Source: Beroe forskalii (Eukaryota; Ctenophora; Nuda; Beroida; Beroidae). Taken from it: DNA of 64,000 nt. A program made the translations under genes and the position numbers. The notes beneath the pieces are model-generated. The model ran no database searches and was not told the origin of the DNA. It saw only the letters and a program-made list of their open reading frames with translations. Positions 1 through 10,800 of the stretch are shown here, piece by piece; within the stretch, counting starts at the first letter, position 1, and the number at the start of each line of letters is the position of its first letter. Where the stretch lies: positions 186,001 through 250,000 of the forward strand of contig WFMF01000148.1 of the NCBI GenBank assembly GCA_011033025.1, read 5' to 3'.

Positions 1-557
1 TAAAAGAACAAAAATTTTTTAATTAAAAATTTTTTAAAAAAGCTTTTTAAATTGTTTCAAAATATTTAGTTCTAAAGTCCAAAAAAATATCTACAAACAG
101 CGGGAGAATTTAAAAAATAATGAATTGAAAGCAAAGCAAAAGAGTCCAAAAAGGGGAAACTTTACAAATTTCAAAAGAGTTATCATTTATTTTTTGAAAT
201 AAATGTTTTATTTAAAAAGAAAGTCAAAGTATTTGGCAAGAGAGCGCCAAAGGGGAAACGGGGATGTTCATTGAAAAAAAGGGACATTGAGTTTATCCTG
301 GGGAGGGAATCCTTTTTAGGGGCAAACCGGACCAATCTTAAATACTTTACCCGGGGAGTCCCCTGTTTATTGGCCGGGGGTAAGACTTTTATCAAAAATA
401 TATACGTGCAGGTTTTTGGGGGGGAGAAAAAAGTCAAAATCCGTCCTTTTATCCAAATGTTGATAAAATAATCGATTTTATTAAATGGTGGTGAAAAACC
501 ATCCGGATTTTTGGGGGAATGATGAAATTTATCAGGTTATTTCAGGAAAATATTGAA
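1..557. other. Homopolymer-rich sequence before the gap, no gene seen
   Basis: Runs of A, T and G of 4-7 bases are unusually frequent and no splice-bounded or conserved reading frame is visible. The short open frames at 183-437 and 271-471 overlap on opposite strands and lack coding character. The stretch does not match the sequence outside the right arm (63169-64000), so the inverted repeat is not seen to continue through it. It may be low-quality contig-end sequence. Confidence 0.5.
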
Positions 558-657
558 NNNNNNNNNNNNNNNNNNNNNNNNNNNNNNNNNNNNNNNNNNN
601 NNNNNNNNNNNNNNNNNNNNNNNNNNNNNNNNNNNNNNNNNNNNNNNNNNNNNNNNN
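558..657. other. Assembly gap of 100 N
   Basis: Exactly 100 N residues, the usual placeholder for a scaffold gap of unknown size. It lies directly outside the left arm of the large inverted repeat, so the true outer end of that arm cannot be read. Confidence 0.99.
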
Positions 658-982
658 TTAAACCCTGATAATGACGTCACTTTCAAGCTGCGAACTGATC
701 ATTTCCGACTTGTGCAATGATCCGGAGAGCACCAATACATTAACTCGCTTGAAGAAATCCAGATATAGAATATAGCTGGATCAACGGCTTTGTAATCTTA
801 CACATGCTCACATGGGGAATTCCTGGGCAGTTTCGCTTTCATGAGGAGAAAAACAATAAAATATCTCGCTTGAAGAAACTCAAATATTTTTGGACCAACC
901 GCTTGCGCATGGGTAATTTCGAAGACAATTTCTCTTGAACGATGATATAAGGAAAAAGAGGGGTGTTTAGCAGCTAAACCAA

Positions 983-1123
983 GTGTCTCGAAATTTTGAG
1001 ACGCAGCGTATTACGCCGCACCTGGGTGCTTTTTTGCTGCGCGTGTCAGCGCGCAAAGTACTTTCAATGCAATGCACATTTTAAATTTAGTAATACGCCG
1101 TACCTGAAAAGGTCGAGATACCA
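983..1123. repeat. GC-rich fold-back element
   Basis: A palindromic segment with ends resembling GTCTCGA and TCGAGAT and inner inverted motifs around GTATTACGCCGCACC. The counterpart in the other arm is 62435-62588, and a diverged third copy lies near 30600-30712 in the last intron of the synthetase gene, so it is a dispersed family. No coding potential. Confidence 0.6.
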
Positions 1124-1391
1124 TGGTAATCTGTGAATTATTGACTCGTGGAGGCACCATACTGCATATTCTTCTCTTCTGCTGAAGCCAAGTAACTAGT
1201 CAAATCCAGCCAAAATATGTGCTAATTAGGAAATTTCCTGCCAAATGAAAATATGCTTAATTCTACGTGATTTTGTATCTGCTGAATTCTGCGTTCAGAG
1301 AGCAAGAAGACTCCCACACTCAACTCCTTATCAAATAGATCTGTAGGTACCTGCCAGCTACCTTGTGGTCTTACACTGAACCTGCTTTGTG

Positions 1392-1452
1392 GAAACTAGG
1401 TACCCATCTGTACCTATCTGTACCTATCTGTACCTATCTGTACCTATCTGTG
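1392..1452 (+). repeat. 10-bp minisatellite TACCTATCTG
   Basis: About six near-perfect head-to-tail copies of a 10-bp unit. The same array occurs inverted at about 62006-62090 in the right arm with a different copy number, consistent with slippage after the arms duplicated. Confidence 0.85.
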
Positions 1453-2070
1453 GACTGTGGAAACCTATTGTGTAGTCACATTACCAGATAAATCCTGATT
1501 GTTCATCGTGGGACAGATTGCTGCATGTAATATGCATAATGCAAATATAACCACAAATTTCTTGGAATTTACATTAATATTTTATTAATGATTTTATTAA
1601 TAAGAGCTCCAATAGTTCCTTTAATAGAGCAATATAATTAGTAAAAATGGATATAATATAAGCCATCTTACACGCACTTGACAATTATAGGCAATTGTCA
1701 TGCAAATTATGAGCAAGAAAATTGAGGATTATATGTTAACTAAGGACTTAGACACCAGATTAAAGTATTATGCACTTAAAGATTTAACAAAGAAATAATT
1801 TTATCCGCAGATTAATAGTTGTTAATAAGTTAATATATTAAAATTAATAGTTATATTATTACTAACAACTATATGATCTTTTAGCCCTTACTATAAAGCT
1901 ATATACTTTTAATATATTTTAGCAGATTTGTCATATATTTGACTTGTTTAACTATTGTATACGCTAACTAAGTGAGGCTATATATAATAAATGTTAACTA
2001 TATCCATATAATGATAGATGTTGCATCGACCCTAACTACTTCCCCCACAGTACAAAGGATCTAATATTAT

Positions 2071-2170
2071 ACGCCGCGCACGAGAAATAGGCGGTTCCAC
2101 GTCATCAACTCACTACATATTGCTATGATAATGACGCATCCTACCCGCCTATTTCTCGTGCGCGGCGTTT
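2071..2170. mobile_element. 100-bp palindromic MITE (GCGCACGAGAAATAGGCGG family)
   Basis: The element begins CGCCGCGCACGAGAAATAGG and ends with its reverse complement. Between the arms is the CGTCATCAACTCACTACAT...GATAATGACG core, which resembles the scattered TGACGTCA unit. It has no coding capacity. The orthologous inverted copy is 61293-61395 in the other arm, so this insertion predates the duplication. Confidence 0.8.
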
Positions 2171-2496
2171 AGAGCCGTTCTTATGATTCCTCGTTTAAAG
2201 AAATATGCAGTTTATCGTGACGTAATTACCAGGGTTTAAAGTGCTAGATATTGACGTCACAGTACCTATTCGTTATATCGGATATTTTACTTCATGCGTA
2301 CAACTATAAATCTATATATTATGATTTATATGTGTGCCAGAATTGTGTATTTATTGTAAACTCTCGGCCAAATATATCTTTATATTATATAACGTTATGT
2401 ATTAAATATATAATATATAGATTCTCCTATATAAAGATCATGTCTTTATATATATACTTACTATACTTACCACTAAGACTAATATATTATATACTA

Positions 2497-2597
2497 AACT
2501 CCGCGCACGAGAAATAGGCGGATCAACGTCATCAAATCACTAGATCGCGATATGATAATGACGTCATCCTACCCGCCTATTTCTCGTGAGCGACGTA
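2497..2597. mobile_element. 100-bp palindromic MITE, same family
   Basis: Second member of the GAGAAATAGGCGG family, with a complete TGACGTCA-containing core. The counterpart in the right arm is 60840-60945. One terminal repeat carries substitutions (GTGAGCGACG instead of GTGCGCGGCG). Confidence 0.78.
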
Positions 2598-2749
2598 TAG
2601 TACTACTTAACCACGCCACATGACCAATATACATAATGGACGTGTGTTCATCATTACTCGGTGATTTCCTACTGACTTATCGGTGAACAGCGGAAGAAGA
2701 GAGATTGGCTGTATATTGAGAAGTATGAACCAAGGGGGATATATTGAGA

Positions 2750-3140
2750 GTGACGTCATTATCATAGGTTAATGTGGTGTGTTGATGACGCCATTATCAG
2801 GGGTTAATGTGGTGTGTTGATGACGCCATTATCAGAGCTTAAAGTGTTGAGTTGATGACGTCATTATCATAGCGTAATGTGGTGTGTTGATGACGTCATT
2901 ATCATAGGTTAATGTGGTGTGTTGATGACGTCATTATCAGGGGTTAATGTGGTGTGTTGATGACGTCATTATCAGGGGTTAATGTGGTGTTTTGATGACG
3001 CCATTATCAGAGCTTAAAGTGTTGAGTTGATGACGTCATTATCATAGCGTAAAATGGTGTGTTGATGACGCCATTATCATAGCGTAATGTAGTGTGTTGA
3101 TGACGTCATTATCATAGGTTAATGTGGTGTGTTGATGACG
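2750..3140 (+). repeat. 35-bp tandem array containing TGACGTCATTATCA
   Basis: Eleven head-to-tail copies of a unit of about 35 bp, consensus GATGACGTCATTATCATAGG followed by TTAATGTGGTGTGTT. Several units have GACGCC in place of GACGTC. Sub-variants (ATAGG, AGGGG, AGAGC, ATAGCG) recur in order, suggesting block duplications. The inverted counterpart at 60587-60698 has only three copies. The array is not CRISPR: repeats abut directly and there are no unique spacers. Confidence 0.9.
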
Positions 3141-3605
3141 TAAAGTGTCTTTTTTTCATGCAGGTACAGAGTATTGATTGGCAAGACAATGAGTGAGAGA
3201 GTAGTTCCTGAGTTCCACTCCTTTATCTCTTTAAATCGAAGCCGAATATATTCAATACTAAGAGTGGGCAAGAGTCATGAATTTAAACATATAGATTTTT
3301 ATGTGTTTATTGAAAATGTTATTTATGTCATGCAGTTCTATTCACCTAGAAAATGAATACAATGTAATATGAATATGGATTTTGTTGCTCTAAGCTTGAA
3401 TAGCAAGGATTCACCGATATTTGAATGATATGAGAATATGGCTGTTGGAGGATGGGGATCATCATTGTCCAAAGTGTGAAATAGCGATGAAACCATACCG
3501 TTTACTTTCTTTTTTATTTCTTTTTTTAATTCTTTCATTTTTTAATTTCAATTTTAATTTTTCCAATTTTTTCATTTTTTTTTCGTTTACTTTCCTTATT
3601 AAAAA

Positions 3606-4140
3606 GTTAAAACACCAGGAGTCAACTTAAATAAATTTTAAGTATGATGTAGCACGTGAGTGCCTTTTACTTTCTTTTTTAATAACTTTCTTTTTAATTC
3701 TAATTTAAATTTAATTTTTTTTTCCTTTTTTTCAATTTTTTTTCGTCTAATTCCTTGCAAAACACCAGGAGTTATAACTATCATAACTATTATAAGAATG
3801 TAGCACGGGAGTGCCTTGGAACGCCCTCACACGATTCGGTTGTTACGTGCCCGGCTCTCAAAGTGAGTAGGTATTATTTCCATGACGTATCTAACACGAC
3901 TATCGTGTGAGATATCAGTGAAATCGTACCGTTTACTTCGTCTACTTTCTGTTCAATTTCTGTTTTCAATTATTTTTATTTTTATTCTTTTTTTTCATTT
4001 TTGGATTTTTTTGTTTACTTTCCTCAAAACACCAGGAGTCAACTATTATGTAAAATTTGAGTGCCTTGGAACGCCCCTCACACGACTCGGGCGTTATGTG
4101 CCCGGCTCTCAAAGTGAGCAGGTATTATATTTTGTTGTAT
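3606..4140 (+). repeat. Triplicated block of about 200 bp with a T-rich tract
   Basis: The motif AAAACACCAGGAGT followed by GAGTGCCTTGGAACGCCC and CCCGGCTCTCAAAGTGAG recurs about three times, starting near 3606, 3760 and 4025, separated by T-rich tracts. The right arm (57050-57250) has essentially one copy, so the block expanded on the left only. Short frames here (3421-3630, 3882-4208) are T-rich translations without coding signs. Confidence 0.6.
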
Positions 4141-5995
4141 CTAACACGACTATAGACAAGGATAATTTAGGCATTTTAAGTAACCATCATGTTATAATTG
4201 GAATTTAAATGCGTCAAGCAATTACATATAAAATATACCTTGGAGGGTTTAATTTTGCCGCGAGGTATATTCGGTAAACATTTTGACATGAAAGTATGAA
4301 AAGTGACGCGCGTGCGATTCATATTCTTCTTGCGCAAAAATGCGATTGAGATTTTTCATGAATTTTTCATTTCGATCAATTTTGATTTTTGAGTCAGTGA
4401 GGCTTTATCCGTACTGCACGAGGGCGCCATAAAATGTGTCTAAAAAAGAACAAAAGTCGTAACGACGTAAAAAATACAGAGAATAAATGGGATTTTATAA
4501 GAGAGATGAGTAAGATGTTGATAATTTTATGCCCAATTACTCAATTAAGTGGTTAATGCATCAAACGTCAATCCCGTCTTTGAAATATGTTGTATTTAGC
4601 AATAAATCCCGTGCAACTGCGTCCTGCATGCGACTAATCACTTAATTAGGAACGTGTTTGACGCGGTATTTCCACCTCAACAATTCCCCATTTTGTGCTG
4701 TGATAATGACGTCACCCGGCAATATATAAATACCAAACGCCACAAATGTTAATTAATTTGTGTCTCAACATACAAGCCGCCGTACATCATGTCCATCTCT
4801 GAGCGTGTAAATATATATTCCAGTCAAGGAGGAGATGGTAAGTATTCACCTGCTTGCAGGGATATGTGTGGAAGTGAAGTTTTTGACAGTTGGCATTGAT
4901 GGTAATAACGTAGTTTGCTAGTGATGACATCATTATCATATTTCAAGGTTTGTATTGGTGGAGGCATTATCATACAATCATAGTTTGAAAAAGTATGCAT
5001 TGACTTAAAACTTCGTCCGATTTCGATGCGTAGTTGGCCCCAACATTGCCTAAACTATGCGTCATCATTGGACCGAATTTCTGCATTAAAAGATTAAATT
5101 ACGATTTTGTCCAGTATGCATGGTTGAAGTAAAATGCGGTAAAGAATTATCAAGTTGGTACGAAAAACATCCCAGGGCTCAGCTAAGACCCAGTTTCGCA
5201 CGAACTTATTGAAACAAAATTGGCGAGAATAATTCTTGCGCCAGAAGCCACTCGCGAATAGTGGCAATTAAAGAATTAAGTGATCACGTTCTCTTGGTAC
5301 TTGCGTTCCATGGACGCATTTTAACACACTTACGAACACTGTCACGTGACATTTACGAGTAATCCACATGAATTTTGACCATGAAACTCGGATCCTTCTT
5401 ACCTAGGTTTAAAAGTGTTTATATGGACAAAAATTTGAGTCAGTTGCTTCAGTGAGGTTGAATATTCAATATAAGTGTATATGGCAATATTAAATTATGG
5501 GCTATGGAGGTGTACCATTCTGTCGAGGCAATTAAAATTAATTAATTTACCGCAACTAATTTCAATTAATCCCTTCACTGGTGGTTCAAAGCTCCTTCCA
5601 ATATGCAAACTTTGATAGATAAGAGTTGCGCAGCATATTTCGAATTTAAAAAGAATCTTTGACAATGCGATCTAAATCTTGGCTGTATAATCACACAAGA
5701 CACACAGATAAGCAGATACACTTCGTCATTACACTCTTTGAATAATGATGGATCTACCAAATGCCCAAATGGTTTGGAAATTTACACATGTGCACGTCTT
5801 TCAATATATACTGCGAACAAGAGTATCTTGATCTTTGGCCATGCATCCACTGCGACCAGACGTTTACTTATATCCCTGCACAATGTGCACAGTGACTATT
5901 TGTCCGATGATCCGGAGATAATATCCGTTTTACATCTACCCAGACACTAGCTGCACTTCGATAGACGCATGTATGAAACATATGTCAGTGGGGAG

Positions 5996-6040
5996 AGTGA
6001 CGTCATTATCAGGGTTTAGAATGGTGAATTGATGACGTTA
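5996..6040 (+). repeat. Single TGACGTCATTATCA unit
   Basis: One unit starting GTGACGTCATTATCAGGGTT and ending TTGATGACGT, so its ends are inverted copies of the TGACGTCA motif. The inverted counterpart lies at about 54640-54685. Confidence 0.7.
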
Positions 6041-7229
6041 ATTGGGCTATCCTGCGTGACGACGTGATCTTGTGGAGTGGAAGATTTAGACGTTTTTGTC
6101 TGCTTTGTATGTATTATTACGGCGCTGCAATTATCTAGCATTTCCCGCGGAAATGCTACTGCCAGATACCATTGCATCTATATATTGATCTTTTTATATT
6201 ATAGACGCACTCATGTTTTCTTATTGTGGAGGTAATTATTTCCACAGTCGTAACAGCCACGGAATGTGGTTATGACGTCACTATCAGGGTTTGTAATTGT
6301 AAATTGATGACGTGACATGTCGAATGATTACCGTGTTTCTGGAGTAGCAACAGACGTACTAAAATGGATGGATTATGGACGACAATATGAGAGGAAAAAT
6401 AGGAGAGTGTTTAGATTTTTTGGTGATCCATGTTGTAAAAGCTTTAATGATCGTAATTACAGACTTAGAGGTATACCATAATAATAGAACGTTCACTTAT
6501 ACCATTTAAACTTCCTTTCAAAACTCAAGCATATCAAGTATGAAATATAAATCTTGAACTTCTCAAGCCTTCACTTCTCAAAACCACAGTTTCTAAGTTT
6601 CTGCTGGGGGCCTCATCAACCTCTTAATCTTCTTTTATCTTTAATAACCCTTATTAAAGGCCCTCTTGCGCAAAATGTTGACTTTGGCTGATTTTATTGA
6701 TCTTAAGGGCGTGAAGTGGAATGTACTTTGTCCCACCCCCAACTCTAAAAACCAGATTTTTGTCACTCAAAAAATTTTTGAGTTTGTTGTTGATATTTCA
6801 CCTAAAAGAACAAATTTAAAGTAAAACAAAATTTGAATTTTCTCGCTATAAGGGGCCTTTGATAATCCTCTAATCTTCAGCAGTAATCTCTGAAATTCAT
6901 CAAAATCCTCGAACTTATGTCACGTTTTTATACTCTTTTATATCCTCATGCTGCAAACACAGATCCCAACAATAAAACCCACTGCGAGCTTACGACTTGT
7001 CATTTTAAACATGCAGTAAACTGGCCGGAAACCGCTTTAAATCGGTGGTTATTGAATTTTAAGCACATATGTTATGTGTATGCGTATAAGTATTTTGTAT
7101 GCGTACAAAATACCGAAATGGATAAATTACGGCTATAATTGGCGCGATAAATATGCTACAACGGGAAAAATGCGGCTTTTCGTCATCAATTTGCTACATT
7201 AAGTCGTGATAATGACGTCATCTTCAAAT

Positions 7230-7834
7230 CAAGGATGGTAGAATATTGCCCTCCTTTTTCGTTGATTTGCCCTCCTTTTTGGGCGAAAAACTGCCCTCCG
7301 AATGGATTTTCAAGGGTCGGAAGCTATGATCTCAATTCTCAGATAATACGTATTTAGGCTTAACTTTTTTGTAATTAACATCGAAAGTTGACAAGTTGGT
7401 GCATTACATCGCTATACCACCATTAAACATTTGATCAATTAAACATGATTGGATACTTTTTAAATGATGTTGAACGAAATGACGTTCGACATCAAAAACC
7501 TTTCTTCTACCACCCAGCGAAAATCGCGTCTTTGCTACCTACTCAATACGTCAGATAACCATAAGTGTCATGAATTTCGATTCTATAATTCGTCCAATTG
7601 ACCGTACATTCACCTCACATCCAATTAAAGAAAAACTCAACAGGTTTTCTCTTATAACTATTCGTATATTTGAGTATTTAGATATGTTTGAACGCCATCT
7701 AACTTGTAAACCTAAGGACTTATAACACACCAACACTACGACTTCAGCACTGAAATTACTTGACAAAACACAATCGAGTGACCTGTCCCTTCACTCACCC
7801 ATCGAGTCCTAACTCCTAATCCCCTTAAAAGCAC
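7230..7834. other. Spacer between left arm and first gene; no gene seen
   Basis: Contains a short repeated CCCTCCTTTTT motif at 7248-7300 and otherwise AT-rich sequence. The open frame on the minus strand at 7551-7766 has no recognisable motif. I could not find upstream exons of the gene that starts at 7835 here. Confidence 0.4.
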
Positions 7835-10800
7835 ATGATTGGAGGCGAAACAGTTACATTCGACCTTGCGTTAGAAAGCAAGAGTGGGAAGAATGAAGCT
7901 GTTAGGTTGAAGCTTGCACCGCTGGGGGCTAATCTGAAGAACGTTAAAGTTGAGAAGAGAGGAAAGAGAACCACGGTATGTAGTGTCCTGCAGTCACGAA
8001 ATTGTGATATATCCTTTCATCTATAAGCATAGTTAGTGATAAGATTGTTATCATCAGATTTTGAATATCAGTAGTGATTGAATATCATTTTTTAGTACAA
8101 TCATGATTGCTGATCATGTATAAATTCACAGATCCATATGGGATCTGTCCAAATCACTTGAAGCCCTTCTCGGTAGAAGCGACTAATCTAAATTCCATCA
8201 CAACTTCCTCAGAACAAGCCACCTCTAAAGTCGTGCGAGAAGAATCTCCCCCTCCTCAAATCTCCTCCAACTATTTTCACTGACTTGGTAAGTTGGATTG
8301 TACCACTCCCGTTGAGGTTACTACCGTGCAATTATTTAAGCTTTTAAAGAGGATAATTACTGGTCGTGGTATAATGCACTAATCTAACGCTTCAAAAGTG
8401 ATACTATTGCACCAATTTGCACTCAGCTGACCCTTCGTGCCAATTGTTAATATGAAATTTCAAAATATAATGCTCTATCATTAACTTGACCACTGACCAC
8501 CCTATATATCTCAGTCGTTCTGTAAGAACGGTCTCATCGGCAAAGTCATCAGTCTACCCAAGAAGAACCTTGCTGGACAGATCAAGCTGTTCCTGGATAG
8601 GAGCTACTGTCGTGCTGATTTCGATGACTTGCCGGCCAATGAGAAGAAGAAGATTCTCGTGAATACCCATGTTAAGTTTGATCTGGTGGTATGGTTTAGG
8701 CCGGACAAACCTATCCAAGCGACAAACATACGGGTAGGAGGCTTTTTTAGTGTCTTTAAAATTCTAAGTGTTTTTAAGTGTTTCTAAAGTCCGTTATTTT
8801 GATAGCCTTATTAAAGAGGTTAAGATTTTTCTTTCGATTATTCTTATCTTTCAGCACTTCTGCCATATTTTAACAGATTCATTCGAACTTTGAATGAAAC
8901 TTAATACATAGCATGTATTTGAATTTCTTGACCATCTTTATTCTGTTTCAGCTAGCCCCAAAGTCTGCAGCCTTGGGTCACTACAGTTCGGATGGTTTTA
9001 TCTGTGACACAGATCTTATCAAGAAACCGTGGAATCTCATGGATTTCCGGGACCTAACCACTGTGCTGAAAGAATCGGGCGTTAGGAAAGCATACGACTG
9101 GAAGACTTTTAGTTGCTGAATTATATTGAGATGACGATAATCAAAAGAGTTTCGAAAGTTCTGATTACAATTCTCTCGTATCAGTTTTATCGTTTAAACA
9201 AGAGTAATTAGAGTACAGAGAAGGCCTGGCAAAATGACATTAGAATTTTTAATGGTCGAAATAAAATCTAATAAGTAACAAGAAATTTCAGTATTTGAAT
9301 CCGTTTCAGTTTTCGTTGCAGCTGAAGAGAACCCAGCAAGATATCAAAAGCTTCCTGGATGCTTTCGTTCAGCAGGCCAACGAAATAGCCACTCCTGAGA
9401 AAGGTATCATATCAAAATATTAGCATATTTTAGAATATAGATTAATAATTCGATGGTTCCTGGTTGGTTCGAGTGGTTTCGAGTCGTTTCAAGGCCAAAT
9501 CCGGTGGTTTCGCGTTCGGGTGGTTTCGAGGTGGGTTCTGGTGGTTCCTTCTTTTAGTATTGACTAAATAGAAATTACTCTTATGAATTCTTGACTTTTC
9601 CCTCACCTGTCCCACTCAGGTAACTGTGGTAAGAGAAGGCTGGATAACTTCGTGAGGGGCCTAAGCAAGCCTAAGGAAACACCTGATGTCAAGCCCCACC
9701 ACTTGGTCCCCAATGGAAAAGGTGCGGTTTATTGTTCACAGGAAGCCAACAAAATTGTCTATTTGTAGTCAGGGAAACAAAATTAACTTGAATTGACTTG
9801 GGAAATGGTGTGTAGAATAGGGATTTCTTCGTCAATTTAATCAGAAATAGGACGAGTAGAGTGGTTACGAACATCTTCAATTGTAACAATCAAAACGTCG
9901 TGTTCTTGTGATATTTCAATGAATATATCATTCATCATAGTCATACATTCTGAGAAGTTTATTGGTTAGAACATACAACTGACACGCAACATATTCATAT
10001 CACTAAGCTCTTATCTTAGCTAAATCTATAAATAATTGAATTAAATTAAATTATTGGAAAATGCAATGCACTGAATATATTATACGATAATCTACTGTCT
10101 GCTATTATGTGAAATACAATATACATTATACAATATACACAGCAATTGGCAATGTCAAGGCACGAGCACTGTACTCAGTACACGGTGACGTAATGACGTA
10201 TGTGAGCTAGTAGAGAGAGAGAGAGAGTTCCCGCTCAAACCCTATGCTTGTCAATACGTCACTGCATACCAAAACTCTGTTGCTCAGTGACTCTGTGTCT
10301 TGACCTTGTCAATAGCTGGGGAAAGTTTAAGTTAGGTTTAATTAGGACCCTAGTCGATCGAGCGTACAAAATTTGTAGCTCGTGGGAACTATTTCATGAT
10401 GAAGTTGAGAAAATTGTAGAAATGTTAAGTAATAATGGATACAGTAAGAATTTTACGTATAGTATTATCAACAAGGAAATAACTAATAAAGTTAACACGA
10501 CAGAAAAGCTGGTACACGAAGGGCCAGAGAAGTTTAAGGTGTATTTTAAGTTACCATACATTGGCGACATTTCATCGAAAGTCAAACAATGTATTAGCAA
10601 GAATTTACCGGGGAAATGTCAGTTAATTTATTTGAACAGTTATTCTACATTATGTCATAAGTTCAGTTTTAAAGACAGACAGCCAAAACACCTCAAACAT
10701 GATTTGGTATACAGGATCACTTGTAGTTGTGGGCGACGGTATATTGGTGAGACTTGTCGTGCTCTTCGAACACGGTTTGAAGAACACATGAAGACAAGTG

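Larger units (their letters stand above)
658..7229 (+). repeat. Left arm of giant inverted repeat
   Basis: Read in reverse complement, this stretch matches 49882-63168 in order along its whole length. Examples: 1300-1450 with 62000-62200, 2071-2170 with 61293-61395, 3174-3356 with 60362-60560, 4300-4780 with 56400-56890, 5575-5950 with 54720-55090, and 6917-7138 with 49980-50210. The match stops sharply at about 7229, just after a TGACGTCA unit. I see no long or conserved ORF, so the arm is noncoding. The left arm has more copies of the 35-bp tandem unit and of a block at 3606-4140, but lacks the four large insertions of the right arm. Either an old inverted segmental duplication or two opposed copies of one large repeat would explain it. 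Confidence 0.93.

Noticed and set aside
2750..3140. CRISPR-like array
   Set aside because: The 35-bp units abut directly and are variants of one another. There are no unique spacers and the genome is eukaryotic.
3174..3356. Small ORF next to the tandem array, conserved in both arms
   Set aside because: The right-arm counterpart (60362-60560) carries indels that break the frame, so similarity reflects duplication rather than coding constraint.
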